Below, one piece after another: positions 50,905 through 59,234 of a DNA stretch of 64,000 bases (position 1 is its first letter; each line of letters opens with the position of its first letter). The translations under genes were made by a program, and so were the position numbers. Source of the DNA: Mesorhizobium sp. WSM3859 (GTDB taxonomy: Bacteria; Pseudomonadota; Alphaproteobacteria; Rhizobiales; Rhizobiaceae); contig NZ_NSGG01000009.1 in the NCBI RefSeq assembly GCF_002295065.1, forward strand, positions 124,001 through 188,000. Reading direction: 5' to 3'. Under the pieces are notes generated by a model. The model did no database searches. It had not been told where the DNA came from and saw only the letters and a list, made by a program, of their open reading frames with translations.

Positions 50905-51867
50905 ATGAAGCAGAACTTCACAGTCAGGCACGGCGCGCTCGACGGCGTCGAGGCCTTCCTGAGCGTCGCAAGGCATCGCAATTTCCGCAAGGCCGCGGCA
51001 GAGCTCGCCGTCACACCGTCGGCGATCAGCCAGGCGATACGCACGTTGGAGGCGCGCATAGGTGCTGCGCTCTTCATCCGCACGACGCGCAGCGTCGGCC
51101 TCACCGAAGCCGGTGAGCGCTTTCTCGCGCGCGCCCGGCCGGCCTTCGAGGAGTTGATCGCCGCGAGCGAGATCGCCCGCGGGATGGGCCAGCGGCCGGC
51201 GGGGCTGTTGCGCCTTTCAGTGCCGCCGGCCGTGGTGCCGGTGCTGCTGGAGCCGATGATCGCCTCCTTCTGCCAGGCCTATCCCGAGATCGAGCTGGAG
51301 ATCGTCGCCAGTGGCGAGCTGGCCGATCTCGCCGCCGAAGGATTCGATGCCGGCATCCGCATGGGCGATCTGATCGCGCCCGACATGGTCGCTGTGCGGC
51401 TGACGCCGTCCTTCCCGATGGTGGTCGTCGGCAGTCCCGATTATCTACGCCGGCGCGCGGCACCCGAGCGCATCGAGGATCTGCGCGACCATGCCTGCCT
51501 GCGCCTGCGCCGCTCCAACGGTTCGGTCGCGCCCTGGTCCTTTGCCGACGGCAACAAGGCCATCGAAGCGATCGTCTCGGGGCCGCTGATCGCGCATGAC
51601 TATCCATCGCTACTCGGCGCGGCGATCCAAGGTGTCGGATTGGCCCAGGTGCCGAGCCCGATCGCCGAAGCGCCGATCGCCGATGGGCGCATGCAGGCGC
51701 TGCTCGGCCGGTTCGCGGTGACCACGCCCGGCGTTTTCCTCTATTATCCGGAACGGCACCAGGTGCTGCCGAAGCTACGCGCTTTCATCGACCACATCAG
51801 GCAGCCGGGCGGCGCCGATGCTTCCGGCAAACAATCCCCGGGCGGCGGGTCTGGCGCATCGGCGTGA
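50905..51867 (+). CDS. LysR-family transcriptional regulator
   Basis: A 320-residue LTTR with HTH ALDGVEAFLSVARHRNFRKA followed by AELAVTPSAISQAIRTLEAR and the effector domain LRLSVPPAVVPVLLEPMIAS. The C-terminal 20 residues are a Gly/Ser-rich low-complexity tail (GADASGKQSPGGGSGASA), unusual for the family and perhaps flexible. It starts 83 bases from the divergent methyltransferase pseudogene, so that gene was probably its target. Effector unknown. Confidence 0.9.
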   Translation: MKQNFTVRHGALDGVEAFLSVARHRNFRKAAAELAVTPSAISQAIRTLEARIGAALFIRTTRSVGLTEAGERFLARARPAFEELIAASEIARGMGQRPAGLLRLSVPPAVVPVLLEPMIASFCQAYPEIELEIVASGELADLAAEGFDAGIRMGDLIAPDMVAVRLTPSFPMVVVGSPDYLRRRAAPERIEDLRDHACLRLRRSNGSVAPWSFADGNKAIEAIVSGPLIAHDYPSLLGAAIQGVGLAQVPSPIAEAPIADGRMQALLGRFAVTTPGVFLYYPERHQVLPKLRAFIDHIRQPGGADASGKQSPGGGSGASA

Positions 51868-51884
51868 CCGAAGAAACCTGAGTT

Positions 51885-52223
51885 CTATGCCCTGGCGTGC
51901 CAGGCAAGAAAATGGCGGACTTCCTCCCGCTTGTCGTCCGACAGACCCGAAAGCTGGCTCTCGTTCAGATATCCTTCCTGGATGAGAGCGCCGAAAACGA
52001 CGATAAGCTGCGAATAGCGATAGTCAAACAGCTGGTCGATCTTTCGCCGCTGCTGCCGCAGATAATCTTCGATCTCCCACATGTCGGAAGGCGATGTCAT
52101 GGCGCCGGTCTTGCTCTTGAGCTCGGCCATCGTCTTGCCGAGCGCCACCTCCAGCGCTGCATCGAAGGCGCGGCGTGCGATCTTCTTTTCGGATGACGAC
52201 CACCGGGATTCATTGGAGTTCAC
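51885..52223 (-). CDS. Fluorescence-recovery-protein-like (FRP-like) small helical protein
   Basis: A 112-residue all-helical protein. The order of conserved blocks matches the cyanobacterial FRP family, which binds orange carotenoid protein: RWSSSEKKIARRAFDAALEV, then PSDMWEIEDYLRQQRRKID, QLFDYRYSQLIVVFGALIQE and GYLNESQLSGLSDDKREEV. FRP is about 109 residues, dimeric, and carries the same W-SE--I---AFD, LW-LE-FL--R--ID-KYDYRYS and EG-L---L-GL--DK spacing. GTG at 52223 with AGGGAGA upstream is preferred over a TTG. No OCP gene is visible. It is convergent with the LysR gene (17-base gap). The function outside cyanobacteria is unknown. Confidence 0.78.
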   Translation of the reverse strand: MNSNESRWSSSEKKIARRAFDAALEVALGKTMAELKSKTGAMTSPSDMWEIEDYLRQQRRKIDQLFDYRYSQLIVVFGALIQEGYLNESQLSGLSDDKREEVRHFLAWHARA

Positions 52224-52345
52224 GTGTCTCTCCCTCAAAGAGTGCTGCAGAGAACATTCCAGTTCGCTAGCACAAGACTACCTTCGAATGCTGCTGCAGC
52301 ACGGAAAACCGAACGCTGGCGGACAGGGATATGAAGCGCGGCACC

Positions 52346-53197
52346 TCACTCTGCAGCGCGAGATGCAATCAGCGATCGGATACGTTCCGCATCCGCCTGC
52401 GTCACGGGATTGTAGACGATCATGCCGAGCTCGGGCCGGCCGTCAACCGCAAAGACCGAGAACTCCAGCTCGATCAGTCCAATGTCTGGATGCCGCAGGC
52501 GCTTCACGCCTTCGCCATATGCCGGAACGACGTCATTGTCGCGCCAGAGCGCGGCGAATTCCGGGCTGATCCGGCAAAGCTCTTCGACGAGCTGGGTGAT
52601 TTCCGCGCCCGCTCCGGCCCTCGTGGCATCCGCCCTGAAAGACCCGACCACGAAGCGGGCGACACTCTGCCAGTCGTCCTGCTTGTCCCGCACGCGCGGG
52701 TTGCCGAACATCAGGCGCAGGATGTTGCGCTGCCCGCGCGGCAGCTTGGAATAGTCGGTGAGCATCGCCGCGGCGGCACGGTTCCAGGCCACCACATCCC
52801 ATGTCGCGGTCTTGATGATCGCCGGGCTGGGGTCCAAGGCGTCGAGGACGCGCTGCAGGCGCGGCGTGACGCTGTCGACATTCCTGTAGCGGACTTCCGG
52901 CGGCCGGCCGAGACCCAGCATGAACAGATGCTCGCGTTCGGGCTCGGTCAGCATCAGGCCGGTCGCGATGCGGTTCAGCACATCGGCGGACGGCGCGCCG
53001 CCTCGCCCCTGCTCCAGCCAAGTGTACCAGGTCGGGCTGATGTTGGCGCGTTGCGCCACCTCTTCGCGGCGCAGCCCCTGGGTGCGCCGGCGCCCCGTGG
53101 CGAATCCGAAGGTGGCCGGATCGAGGCGCATGCGGCGATCGCGAAGAAAGGTGCCCAGCTTGTTGGTCGTCTCTTTGTTGGCGGTCCCATGGGGCAT
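52346..53197 (-). CDS. XRE-type regulator with MmyB-like ligand domain
   Basis: A 283-residue regulator. The N-terminal XRE HTH (RRTQGLRREEVAQRANISPT and WYTWLEQGRGGAPSADVLNR) is followed by a PAS-like MmyB/MLTR ligand-binding domain (SPAIIKTATWDVVAWNRAAA, LPRGQRNILRLMFGNPRVRD). The MmyB domain binds fatty-acid-like ligands in the solved members. It is divergent from an SDR gene (98 bases between starts), a pairing found repeatedly in proteobacteria and actinobacteria, so it most likely represses that gene. Confidence 0.9.
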   Translation of the reverse strand: MPHGTANKETTNKLGTFLRDRRMRLDPATFGFATGRRRTQGLRREEVAQRANISPTWYTWLEQGRGGAPSADVLNRIATGLMLTEPEREHLFMLGLGRPPEVRYRNVDSVTPRLQRVLDALDPSPAIIKTATWDVVAWNRAAAAMLTDYSKLPRGQRNILRLMFGNPRVRDKQDDWQSVARFVVGSFRADATRAGAGAEITQLVEELCRISPEFAALWRDNDVVPAYGEGVKRLRHPDIGLIELEFSVFAVDGRPELGMIVYNPVTQADAERIRSLIASRAAE

Positions 53198-53295
53198 TGC
53201 CGTCCTGTTGATTATTATACCATGATAGAGTCACTACTTTAACAGAATGAGTTCTAGCGCAAATAAGGCCTCCGAACAACCACAGGAGACCTCCC

Positions 53296-54198
53296 ATGCG
53301 TGTATTCCTTACCGGCGCGACCGGTTTCATCGGTTCCAGGATCGTGCCCGAACTTCTCGCCGCGGGCCATCAGGTGCTCGGCCTTACCCGCTCCGATGCA
53401 GGCGCGCGATCGCTCGTGGCTGCCGGCGCCGAGCCGCATCGCGGCGACCTCGAAGACCTCGACAGCCTGCGCGACGGTGCGGCGAAATCGGATGCGGTGA
53501 TCCACACCGCCTTCGACCACGATTTCTCGAACTTCGTCGCCAATTGCGAGAAGGACAAGCGCGTCATCGAAGCACTGGGCGGCGCGCTCGCCGGCTCCGA
53601 CCGGCTGCTTATCATCACGTCGGGCGTGGGCATGGGCTCCGCCGAGCACGGACAGCCGGCGAGAGAAGACATCTTCAACACCGAACACCGCAATCCGCGC
53701 ATCCTGTCGGAACTCACCGGCGCGGCGATGGCCGAGAAGGGCGTCAAAGTCGCGGTGGTGCGGCTGCCGCAGGTGCATGACACGGTGAAGCAGGGCCTGA
53801 TCACACCGCTGATCGGGCAGACGCGCGCCAAGGGCGTGTCGGCCTATCTAGGCGAGGGCCGCAACCGGTGGTCGGCGGCGCATGTGCTCGATGTCGCCAA
53901 GCTCTACCGTCTGGCGCTGGACAAGCAGGAAGCCGGCGTGCGCTACAACGCCGTCGCCGAGGAAGGCATCCCGGTGCGCGAGATCGCGGAAGTGATCGGC
54001 GCCGGCCTCGACGTGCCGGTGGTCTCGCTGTCGCAGGAAGAGGCAGCGGACCATTTCGGATGGCTTGCCATGTTCGCCGGCCTCGACATGCCGGCGTCGA
54101 GCGAATGGACGCGTCTGCATCTCGGCTGGCAGCCGACCGGACCCCGGCTGATCGCCGATCTTGAACGGATGGATTATTCGCAGGCGGCCGCGGCCTAG
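53296..54198 (+). CDS. Extended SDR / NAD-dependent epimerase-like oxidoreductase
   Basis: A 300-residue atypical/extended SDR. The N-terminal FLTGATGFIGSRIVPELLAA binds NAD(P), followed by HRGDLEDLDSLRDGAAKSDA and VIHTAF. The usual active-site Tyr-x-x-x-Lys is not seen; the region after ITSGVGMGSAEHGQP has RNPRILSELTGAAMAEKG instead. The C-terminal half (RWSAAHVLDVAKLYRLALDK) is typical of NmrA/YeeZ-like sugar-nucleotide-type SDRs. GGAGA precedes the ATG. It is controlled, by position, by the divergent MmyB-type regulator. Confidence 0.88.
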   Translation: MRVFLTGATGFIGSRIVPELLAAGHQVLGLTRSDAGARSLVAAGAEPHRGDLEDLDSLRDGAAKSDAVIHTAFDHDFSNFVANCEKDKRVIEALGGALAGSDRLLIITSGVGMGSAEHGQPAREDIFNTEHRNPRILSELTGAAMAEKGVKVAVVRLPQVHDTVKQGLITPLIGQTRAKGVSAYLGEGRNRWSAAHVLDVAKLYRLALDKQEAGVRYNAVAEEGIPVREIAEVIGAGLDVPVVSLSQEEAADHFGWLAMFAGLDMPASSEWTRLHLGWQPTGPRLIADLERMDYSQAAAA

Positions 54199-54214
54199 CC
54201 AGTCCGCCGGCGGT

Positions 54215-54982
54215 TCAGCGACCCGGCTGGACCGCCGTCTGCAACAGATCGGCAAGGCTGTCGGATTTTTCCACCTTGTCGGTGAGGTCGAGACCGGAGA
54301 GCAGGTCGACCAGATGGCTGTTCATCAGGGCGGCGGCGTCGGCGCTGTCGCCGGCCTCGATGGCGTCGACCAGCGCGTGATGGGCGTGCTTCTCGCAGGT
54401 CGCGTCGCGGCGCTTCCAGTAAAGCGCGATGATCAGCGAGGAGTGCGAGACGAGGTCGCGCACGAAGTTGGTGAACACCGAATGTGCCGCGATCTCGGCG
54501 ATGCCGACATGAAAGCGCGCCGATAGCATGATGGCGTCGCTGTCGCGGCCGTCATGCAGAGCCTCATGCTCCTTTTCGAGATGGTGGCGCAATTGCACGA
54601 TGTCCGACGGCACCGCGGCCCTGGCGGCAAGCGCCGCCACCTTCGGCTCGATCAGCGCCCTCGCCTCGAACACTTCCCGCGCCTCGATCTTCGATGGCTG
54701 CGCGACGAAAGCGCCGCGATTGGGCTCCAGCCGTGCAAGCCGGTCGTGCGCCAACGCCTGCAGGGCGGCGCGAACGACGGTGCGGCTCACCGAATAGATC
54801 GAGGCAAGCTCGTCTTCCGGTAGCTTCGTGCCCGGCGCGAGGCGATGGCTGACGATGGCGTCCCTCAGCCCATAATAGATCGGCGACCAGCGTGCCGCCG
54901 GCTTGTCTTCTCGATCGTCTTCCCTGAGTACCGTCAACATGCTCTTCAACGCGCAGGCGTAGCACGCCTGATTTGCCTCCAT
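54215..54982 (-). CDS. GntR-family (FadR-type, FCD domain) regulator
   Basis: About 255 residues. The GntR winged HTH is YYGLRDAIVSHRLAPGTKLP, then EDELASIYSVSRTVVRAALQ; the FCD domain follows, with EVFEARALIEPKVAALAARA and metal-ligand-type His in SARFHVGIAEIAAHSV and HHALVDAIEAGD. The start is uncertain: ATG 54982 (MEANQACYACALKSM) or ATG 54940. It is the last gene of the liv-racemase operon and probably its repressor; a GntR-like palindrome TTGTATACAA lies upstream of the first gene of that operon at 60544. Confidence 0.88.
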   Translation of the reverse strand: MEANQACYACALKSMLTVLREDDREDKPAARWSPIYYGLRDAIVSHRLAPGTKLPEDELASIYSVSRTVVRAALQALAHDRLARLEPNRGAFVAQPSKIEAREVFEARALIEPKVAALAARAAVPSDIVQLRHHLEKEHEALHDGRDSDAIMLSARFHVGIAEIAAHSVFTNFVRDLVSHSSLIIALYWKRRDATCEKHAHHALVDAIEAGDSADAAALMNSHLVDLLSGLDLTDKVEKSDSLADLLQTAVQPGR

Positions 54983-55056
54983 TGGTAGAGGTCGGTTCAA
55001 TCTAATATGGCTTGCGCGGTGGTCAATCCCGGGCAGCCGGCCTTACACGACCTGTC

Positions 55057-55785
55057 TCAGTCGGCCGGCGACAGCGAGGCGAACATACCGGCAAACTGCT
55101 TGCCGCGCGGCGCCGCATAGCCGCCGATCTTCGATGTTTTCAGGCCGACCCTGAACAGGCTCTCGGCCAGCGTGACAGCGCAGACCACACCGTCGAGAAC
55201 CGGGACGCCGTGCTCCTCGGACAGGCTGTGCGCAAGATCGGCCATGCCGGCACAACCGAGCACGATCGCCTCGGCCCTGTCCTCGCTGATGGCGCGCGCA
55301 ATCTCCTGCGAGATCCGGTGTCTTGCATTCGATCCCGGACGTTCGAGCTCGAGCACGGCGACGTCCGACGAGCGCACCTTGGCGCAGCGAGAGGCGAGGC
55401 CGTATTTGGCCAGATTGTGCTCGATCGCCGGCACCGAGCGGGCAAGCGTCGTGACGACGCTGAATTTGCCAGCGACGAGGCTCGCCATATGGAACGCCGC
55501 CTCGCCGATGCCGATGACGGGAGCCTCGGTGGCGCAACGGGCGGCATCGAGGCCGGTGTCGTCGAAGCAGGCGATGACATAGGCATCAGCTGGCGCCTTG
55601 CCCATCTCGGCGATGATACCCGGAATGGCGAAGACCTCGTCGAAATAACCCTCGATGCTCGGCGGGCCGTCGGCCGGATTGACGGCGAAGATCTCTGTGG
55701 CATCGGACGCGACGCTTGCCGCCGCCCCGCCGATCTTGGCGGTCATCGACGCTGTCGTGTTGGGGTTGATGACGAGAATGCGCAT
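55057..55785 (-). CDS. Asp/Glu/hydantoin racemase family protein
   Basis: A 242-residue racemase with the two-cysteine active site of the Asp/Glu/hydantoin racemase family: Cys in VIACFDDTGLDAARCATEAP and the second in AIVLGCAGMADLAHSLSEEH. The N-terminus MRILVINPNTTASMTAKIGG is nearly the hydantoin-racemase (HyuE) consensus. It should invert 5-substituted hydantoins or an amino acid. No hydantoinase or carbamoylase gene is in the window. It lies 11 bases after livF and 74 before the gntR gene, inside the liv-type operon, so the transported ligand may be the racemase substrate. Confidence 0.88.
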   Translation of the reverse strand: MRILVINPNTTASMTAKIGGAAASVASDATEIFAVNPADGPPSIEGYFDEVFAIPGIIAEMGKAPADAYVIACFDDTGLDAARCATEAPVIGIGEAAFHMASLVAGKFSVVTTLARSVPAIEHNLAKYGLASRCAKVRSSDVAVLELERPGSNARHRISQEIARAISEDRAEAIVLGCAGMADLAHSLSEEHGVPVLDGVVCAVTLAESLFRVGLKTSKIGGYAAPRGKQFAGMFASLSPAD

Positions 55786-55796
55786 TCCAATCAGCC

Positions 55797-56519
55797 TCAG
55801 ATCTCGCCGCCGAGATAAAGACGCTTGACCCGGTCGTCGGTCAGCAGTTCGGCGGAATTGCCGCTCAGCGCGACACTGCCGGTGGTCAGCGCATAGGCGC
55901 GTTGCGAGATGCGCAGCGCCATGCGCGAATTCTGCTCGACCAGAAGCACGCTGACCTTCTCGTCGCGGTTGATGGCGACGATCGAGCGGGCGATGTCCTG
56001 GACAAGTTTTGGCGCAACGCCCAGCGACGGCTCGTCGAGCAGCAGCAGCTTCGGCTTCGCCATCAGCGCGCGGCCGATGACCAGCATCTGCTGCTCGCCG
56101 CCGCTCATCGTGCCGGCGGCCTGCGAGAAGCGCTCCTTGAGCCGGGGAAAGCGCCCCAGCACCATCTCCATCGAGGCGGCGATCTCGGATTTGCTGGTGC
56201 GCGTGAAGGCGCCCATCAGGAGATTGTCCCTGACCGACATGTAAGGAAAGACGCGGCGGCCTTCCGGCACCATGGCGATGCCCATCTTGACGATCTCGTC
56301 CGGGGCGGCGCCGTCGATGCGCTTGCCGCCATAATGGATCTCGCCGGACCTGATCTTGCGCAGGCCGGTGATGGCGCGAAGGATCGACGATTTGCCTGCA
56401 CCGTTGGCGCCGATCAGCGCGACGGTCTCGCCTTCATTGACTTCCAGCGAGACGCCTTTCAGCGCGTAGACATGGTCGTAGTAGAGCTCGACATTGCCGA
56501 AGTTGAGGATCCGGTTCAT
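55797..56519 (-). CDS. livF: Branched-chain-type amino acid ABC transporter ATPase
   Basis: A 240-residue ATPase of the LivF type: Walker A LIGANGAGKSSILRAI, signature AAGTMSGGEQQMLVIGRALM, Walker B LLLLDEPSLGVAPKLVQDIA. The short length and FNEGETV-like start (VSLEVNEGETVALIG) separate it from LivG. Its ATG at 56519 overlaps the livG stop (ATGA), so the two subunits are translated together. It powers uptake by the LivH/LivM channel encoded next to it; the ligand class is branched-chain-like amino acids or derivatives. Confidence 0.94.
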   Translation of the reverse strand: MNRILNFGNVELYYDHVYALKGVSLEVNEGETVALIGANGAGKSSILRAITGLRKIRSGEIHYGGKRIDGAAPDEIVKMGIAMVPEGRRVFPYMSVRDNLLMGAFTRTSKSEIAASMEMVLGRFPRLKERFSQAAGTMSGGEQQMLVIGRALMAKPKLLLLDEPSLGVAPKLVQDIARSIVAINRDEKVSVLLVEQNSRMALRISQRAYALTTGSVALSGNSAELLTDDRVKRLYLGGEI

Positions 56520-57295
56520 AGGCCGATCGCCTCGTCTTCGCTGCCGAGATAGGCTTCGATCACCTTGTCGTTGGCCTGGATTTCCGACGGTGTTCCCTCG
56601 GCGATCTTCTGCCCGAAATTGAGCACGACGAGCCTGTCCGAAATCTTCATCACGGCCGGCATGTCGTGCTCGACCAGAAGGATGGTCAGGCCGCGCTCGC
56701 GCAGGCGCCGCACCATCTCCACCATGCGCATGGTCTCGTCATGGTTCATGCCGGCGAAGGGCTCGTCGAGCAGCAGGATGGAAGGATTGGTGGCGAGACC
56801 GATGGCGATGCCCAGCGCCCGCAAATGGCCATGCGGCAGATTGCGGGCGATCTCATGGGCGAGCGACGACAGGCCGAGCAGCGCCAGGATCTCGTCGGCG
56901 GATTGGCCGAAGGCCGCTTCGTCGGCTTTGGCCGTACCCGTACCGAGGAAGAAACCGAAAAGGCTCGCCTTCGAGCGCAGATGGTGCGCGATGATGACGT
57001 TGTCGCGCACGCTCATATTCTTGAAGATGGTGGTTTCCTGGAAGGTGCGCACCACGCCCCTGCGGGCCGCGATGTGCGGAGCGAGACCTGAGATGCGTTC
57101 GCCCTTCAGCCGCACCTCGCCCGTTGTCGGCCGCAGGAACGACGAGATCAGCTTGAACAAAGTCGACTTGCCGGCGCCGTTCGGCCCGATCACCGACAGG
57201 ATCTCCTTCTCGCGCACCGAGAAGGAGACGTTGTTGACTGCGACGAGGCCGCCGAAGCGCTTGGTGATGCCGGAGACTTCGAGCATTTCGGCCAT
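56516..57295 (-). CDS. livG: Branched-chain-type amino acid ABC transporter ATPase
   Basis: A 259-residue LivG-type ATPase: Walker A VIGPNGAGKSTLFKLI, the longer LivG insertion (KASLFGFFLGTGTAKADEAA), and a signature region with NLPHGHLRALGIAIGLATNP where the usual LSYGxQR is altered to LPHGHLR. Walker B is ILLLDEPFAGMNHDETMRMV, with Met-Asn-His-Asp instead of LN. The altered signature (Gln and Arg shifted) is typical of many LivG proteins. It pairs with LivF and follows livM by 3 bases. Confidence 0.93.
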   Translation of the reverse strand: MAEMLEVSGITKRFGGLVAVNNVSFSVREKEILSVIGPNGAGKSTLFKLISSFLRPTTGEVRLKGERISGLAPHIAARRGVVRTFQETTIFKNMSVRDNVIIAHHLRSKASLFGFFLGTGTAKADEAAFGQSADEILALLGLSSLAHEIARNLPHGHLRALGIAIGLATNPSILLLDEPFAGMNHDETMRMVEMVRRLRERGLTILLVEHDMPAVMKISDRLVVLNFGQKIAEGTPSEIQANDKVIEAYLGSEDEAIGL

Positions 57296-57298
57296 GGC

Positions 57299-58279
57299 TC
57301 AACCCTTCTTCCGGGTCGTTTCGGCAAGGCTGAGCAGGCCGTTGGGCAGCACCAGCATCAGGACGATCATCAGGCCGGAATAGATGAGCAGCTGGAACCG
57401 GCCGGTCTGGAACAGGAGGTCCCAGCCGAAATAGAGCACCAGCGTGCCGAGCATCGGACCGAAGACATAGCCGAGGCCGCCGAGGAAGCAGTTCAGCATG
57501 AAGTTGACGGAATCGGTGACGGTAAAGCTCGACGGGTAGATCGACTGCGAGATGGCGGCGAAGATGGCGCCGGAAACGCCGCCGAAGAAGGACGAGACGG
57601 CATAGGCGATGACGCGCAGATAGGCGATGTTGACGCCGATCGAGGAGGCGAGCTCCTCGTTCTGCTGCAGCGACTGGCACAGCTTGCCGATACGCGAGTT
57701 GACCAGCCGGTACATGATGGCGAAGCACACCACCATCAACGTGACGGCCAGCAGATAGAAGGCGAGCCGCGAATTCTGCAGCGTGGCGAAATCGGGGATC
57801 AGCGTGATGCCGAAGACCGACAGCGCGCCGGGCAGCGGGATGCTGACGATGCCCTTGGCGCCGTTGGTGATCGGAAGCGCCAGCGCGAGGAGCCGCGCCA
57901 CCTCGGTCAGCACCAGCGTGACCATGGCGAAATAGACGCCGCGCAGGCGCAGGATCGGCAGGCCGATCAGCACGCTGGCGGCGGCGCAGAACAGGCCGGC
58001 GGCCGGCAGTGTCAGCCAGAACGACCAGCCATGGTTCATCACCAATATGGCCGAGACATAGCCGCCCGTCAGCGCATAGGCGCCCTGGCCGATGTTGATG
58101 CGGCCGATGTAGAAGGTGAGCCATACACCGGCGCTGGCGATGCTTAGCAGCGCCACCGAGGTCAGCGTGTAATAGAGGTCGAAGCGGCCGCTCAACGAGA
58201 TCACGGCCGGCACGGCGATAAAGACGATCGCCAGGAAAGCGACGACCGCGGCGATCCTGGTGTTGCGATTGAGGGTCAT
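57299..58279 (-). CDS. livM: Branched-chain-type amino acid ABC transporter permease
   Basis: A 326-residue permease with about nine helices. LivM hallmarks: YTLTSVALLSIASAGVWLTF, the loop IGRINIGQGAYALTGGYVSA, LPILRLRGVYFAMVTLVLTE and the coupling segment QQNEELASSIGVNIAYLRVI. The family normally has GxxSLGQAAFFGIGAY; here it is INIGQGAYALTGGY, still acceptable. It lies 7 bases after livH and 3 before livG. Confidence 0.93.
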   Translation of the reverse strand: MTLNRNTRIAAVVAFLAIVFIAVPAVISLSGRFDLYYTLTSVALLSIASAGVWLTFYIGRINIGQGAYALTGGYVSAILVMNHGWSFWLTLPAAGLFCAAASVLIGLPILRLRGVYFAMVTLVLTEVARLLALALPITNGAKGIVSIPLPGALSVFGITLIPDFATLQNSRLAFYLLAVTLMVVCFAIMYRLVNSRIGKLCQSLQQNEELASSIGVNIAYLRVIAYAVSSFFGGVSGAIFAAISQSIYPSSFTVTDSVNFMLNCFLGGLGYVFGPMLGTLVLYFGWDLLFQTGRFQLLIYSGLMIVLMLVLPNGLLSLAETTRKKG

Positions 58280-58286
58280 GGCGCGA

Positions 58287-59153
58287 TCAACCCCACGGCT
58301 TGCCCATCAGCCCGTTGGGGCGGACCGACAGGAACACCATCAGGGCGGCGAAGATGACGAGGTAGGTCACGTCGCCATATTCGCGCAGCACGGTGAGGCC
58401 GACCGACTCCATCATGCCGAGGATGAAGCCGCCGGCGATCGCGCCGCCGACGACGCCGGCGCCGCCGATCATCACCATCAGGAAAGCCTTGATCGAGATC
58501 GGCCCGCCGATGCCGGAATTGACGCCGGTGATGGTGACCAGCAGCCCACCGACGACACCCGCGAGCATGGCGCCCATGGCGAAGCCGATCATCGAATAGC
58601 GGTCGACGCGGACGCCCATCAGCTGGGCGGCGACGCGGTCCTGGGCGAGCGCGCGCATAGCGCGGCCGACGCGGCTGTACTGCATGTAAAGGACGAAGGC
58701 GGCGATGAAGACGATCGCCAGCGCGCCGACGACGATGCGGTCGTATGGCATGATGATGCCGGCGTCGTTGAAGACGCCCTTGACGATCTTGGGAACGCCG
58801 CGCTGCTTCTCGCCGAAGAGAAGCAGGATGACGGCATCGAAGAAGAAGGCGGTCGCGGCGGCGAGCAGCATGGTGCTTTCCTCGCGGTGGCTGCGCCGGA
58901 TGACGGTGCGGAAGAGGAATTTCTCCATCAGCGCGCCGATGACAGCGAGCGTCAAGCCCGAGGCGAGCAGCGCCACCACGAATGGCAGGCCAAGCTGGCC
59001 GTAGACGGTGTAGGTGATGAACCCGCCCAGCACATACATCTGGCCGTGGGCGAAGTTGAGCACGTTCATCAGGGCGAAGATCAGGGTGAGGCCCAGCGCG
59101 ATCAGCGCGTATTGGGCACCGAGATACAATCCGTTGGCGATGACCTGTTCCAT
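58287..59153 (-). CDS. livH: Branched-chain-type amino acid ABC transporter permease
   Basis: A 288-residue permease with eight or so helices. LivH hallmarks: the start VIANGLYLGAQYALIALGLT, LIFALMNVLNFAHGQMYVLG, the coupling segment RVGRAMRALAQDRVAAQLMG and MIGFAMGAMLAGVVGGLLV. It is the second gene of livK-H-M-G-F and follows the binding-protein gene after 81 bases that contain a strong hairpin. GAAGG lies close before the ATG at 59153. Confidence 0.93.
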   Translation of the reverse strand: MEQVIANGLYLGAQYALIALGLTLIFALMNVLNFAHGQMYVLGGFITYTVYGQLGLPFVVALLASGLTLAVIGALMEKFLFRTVIRRSHREESTMLLAAATAFFFDAVILLLFGEKQRGVPKIVKGVFNDAGIIMPYDRIVVGALAIVFIAAFVLYMQYSRVGRAMRALAQDRVAAQLMGVRVDRYSMIGFAMGAMLAGVVGGLLVTITGVNSGIGGPISIKAFLMVMIGGAGVVGGAIAGGFILGMMESVGLTVLREYGDVTYLVIFAALMVFLSVRPNGLMGKPWG

Positions 59154-59172
59154 GGATACCTTCGATCTTCCG

Positions 59173-59200
59173 CGGGGTCCGGCCTATCGACCGGACCCCG
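59173..59200 (-). terminator. Intercistronic hairpin between the binding-protein and livHMGF genes
   Basis: A perfect 10-bp stem CGGGGTCCGG / CCGGACCCCG with an 8-base loop lies 34 bases past the binding-protein stop. There is no T tract. Such hairpins after the first gene of binding-protein operons usually protect the 5' mRNA and lower downstream expression, giving more binding protein than transporter. Confidence 0.68.
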
Positions 59201-59234
59201 TGGCAAGCTTGAGGAGGTGACGCTCGAAGGTAAA

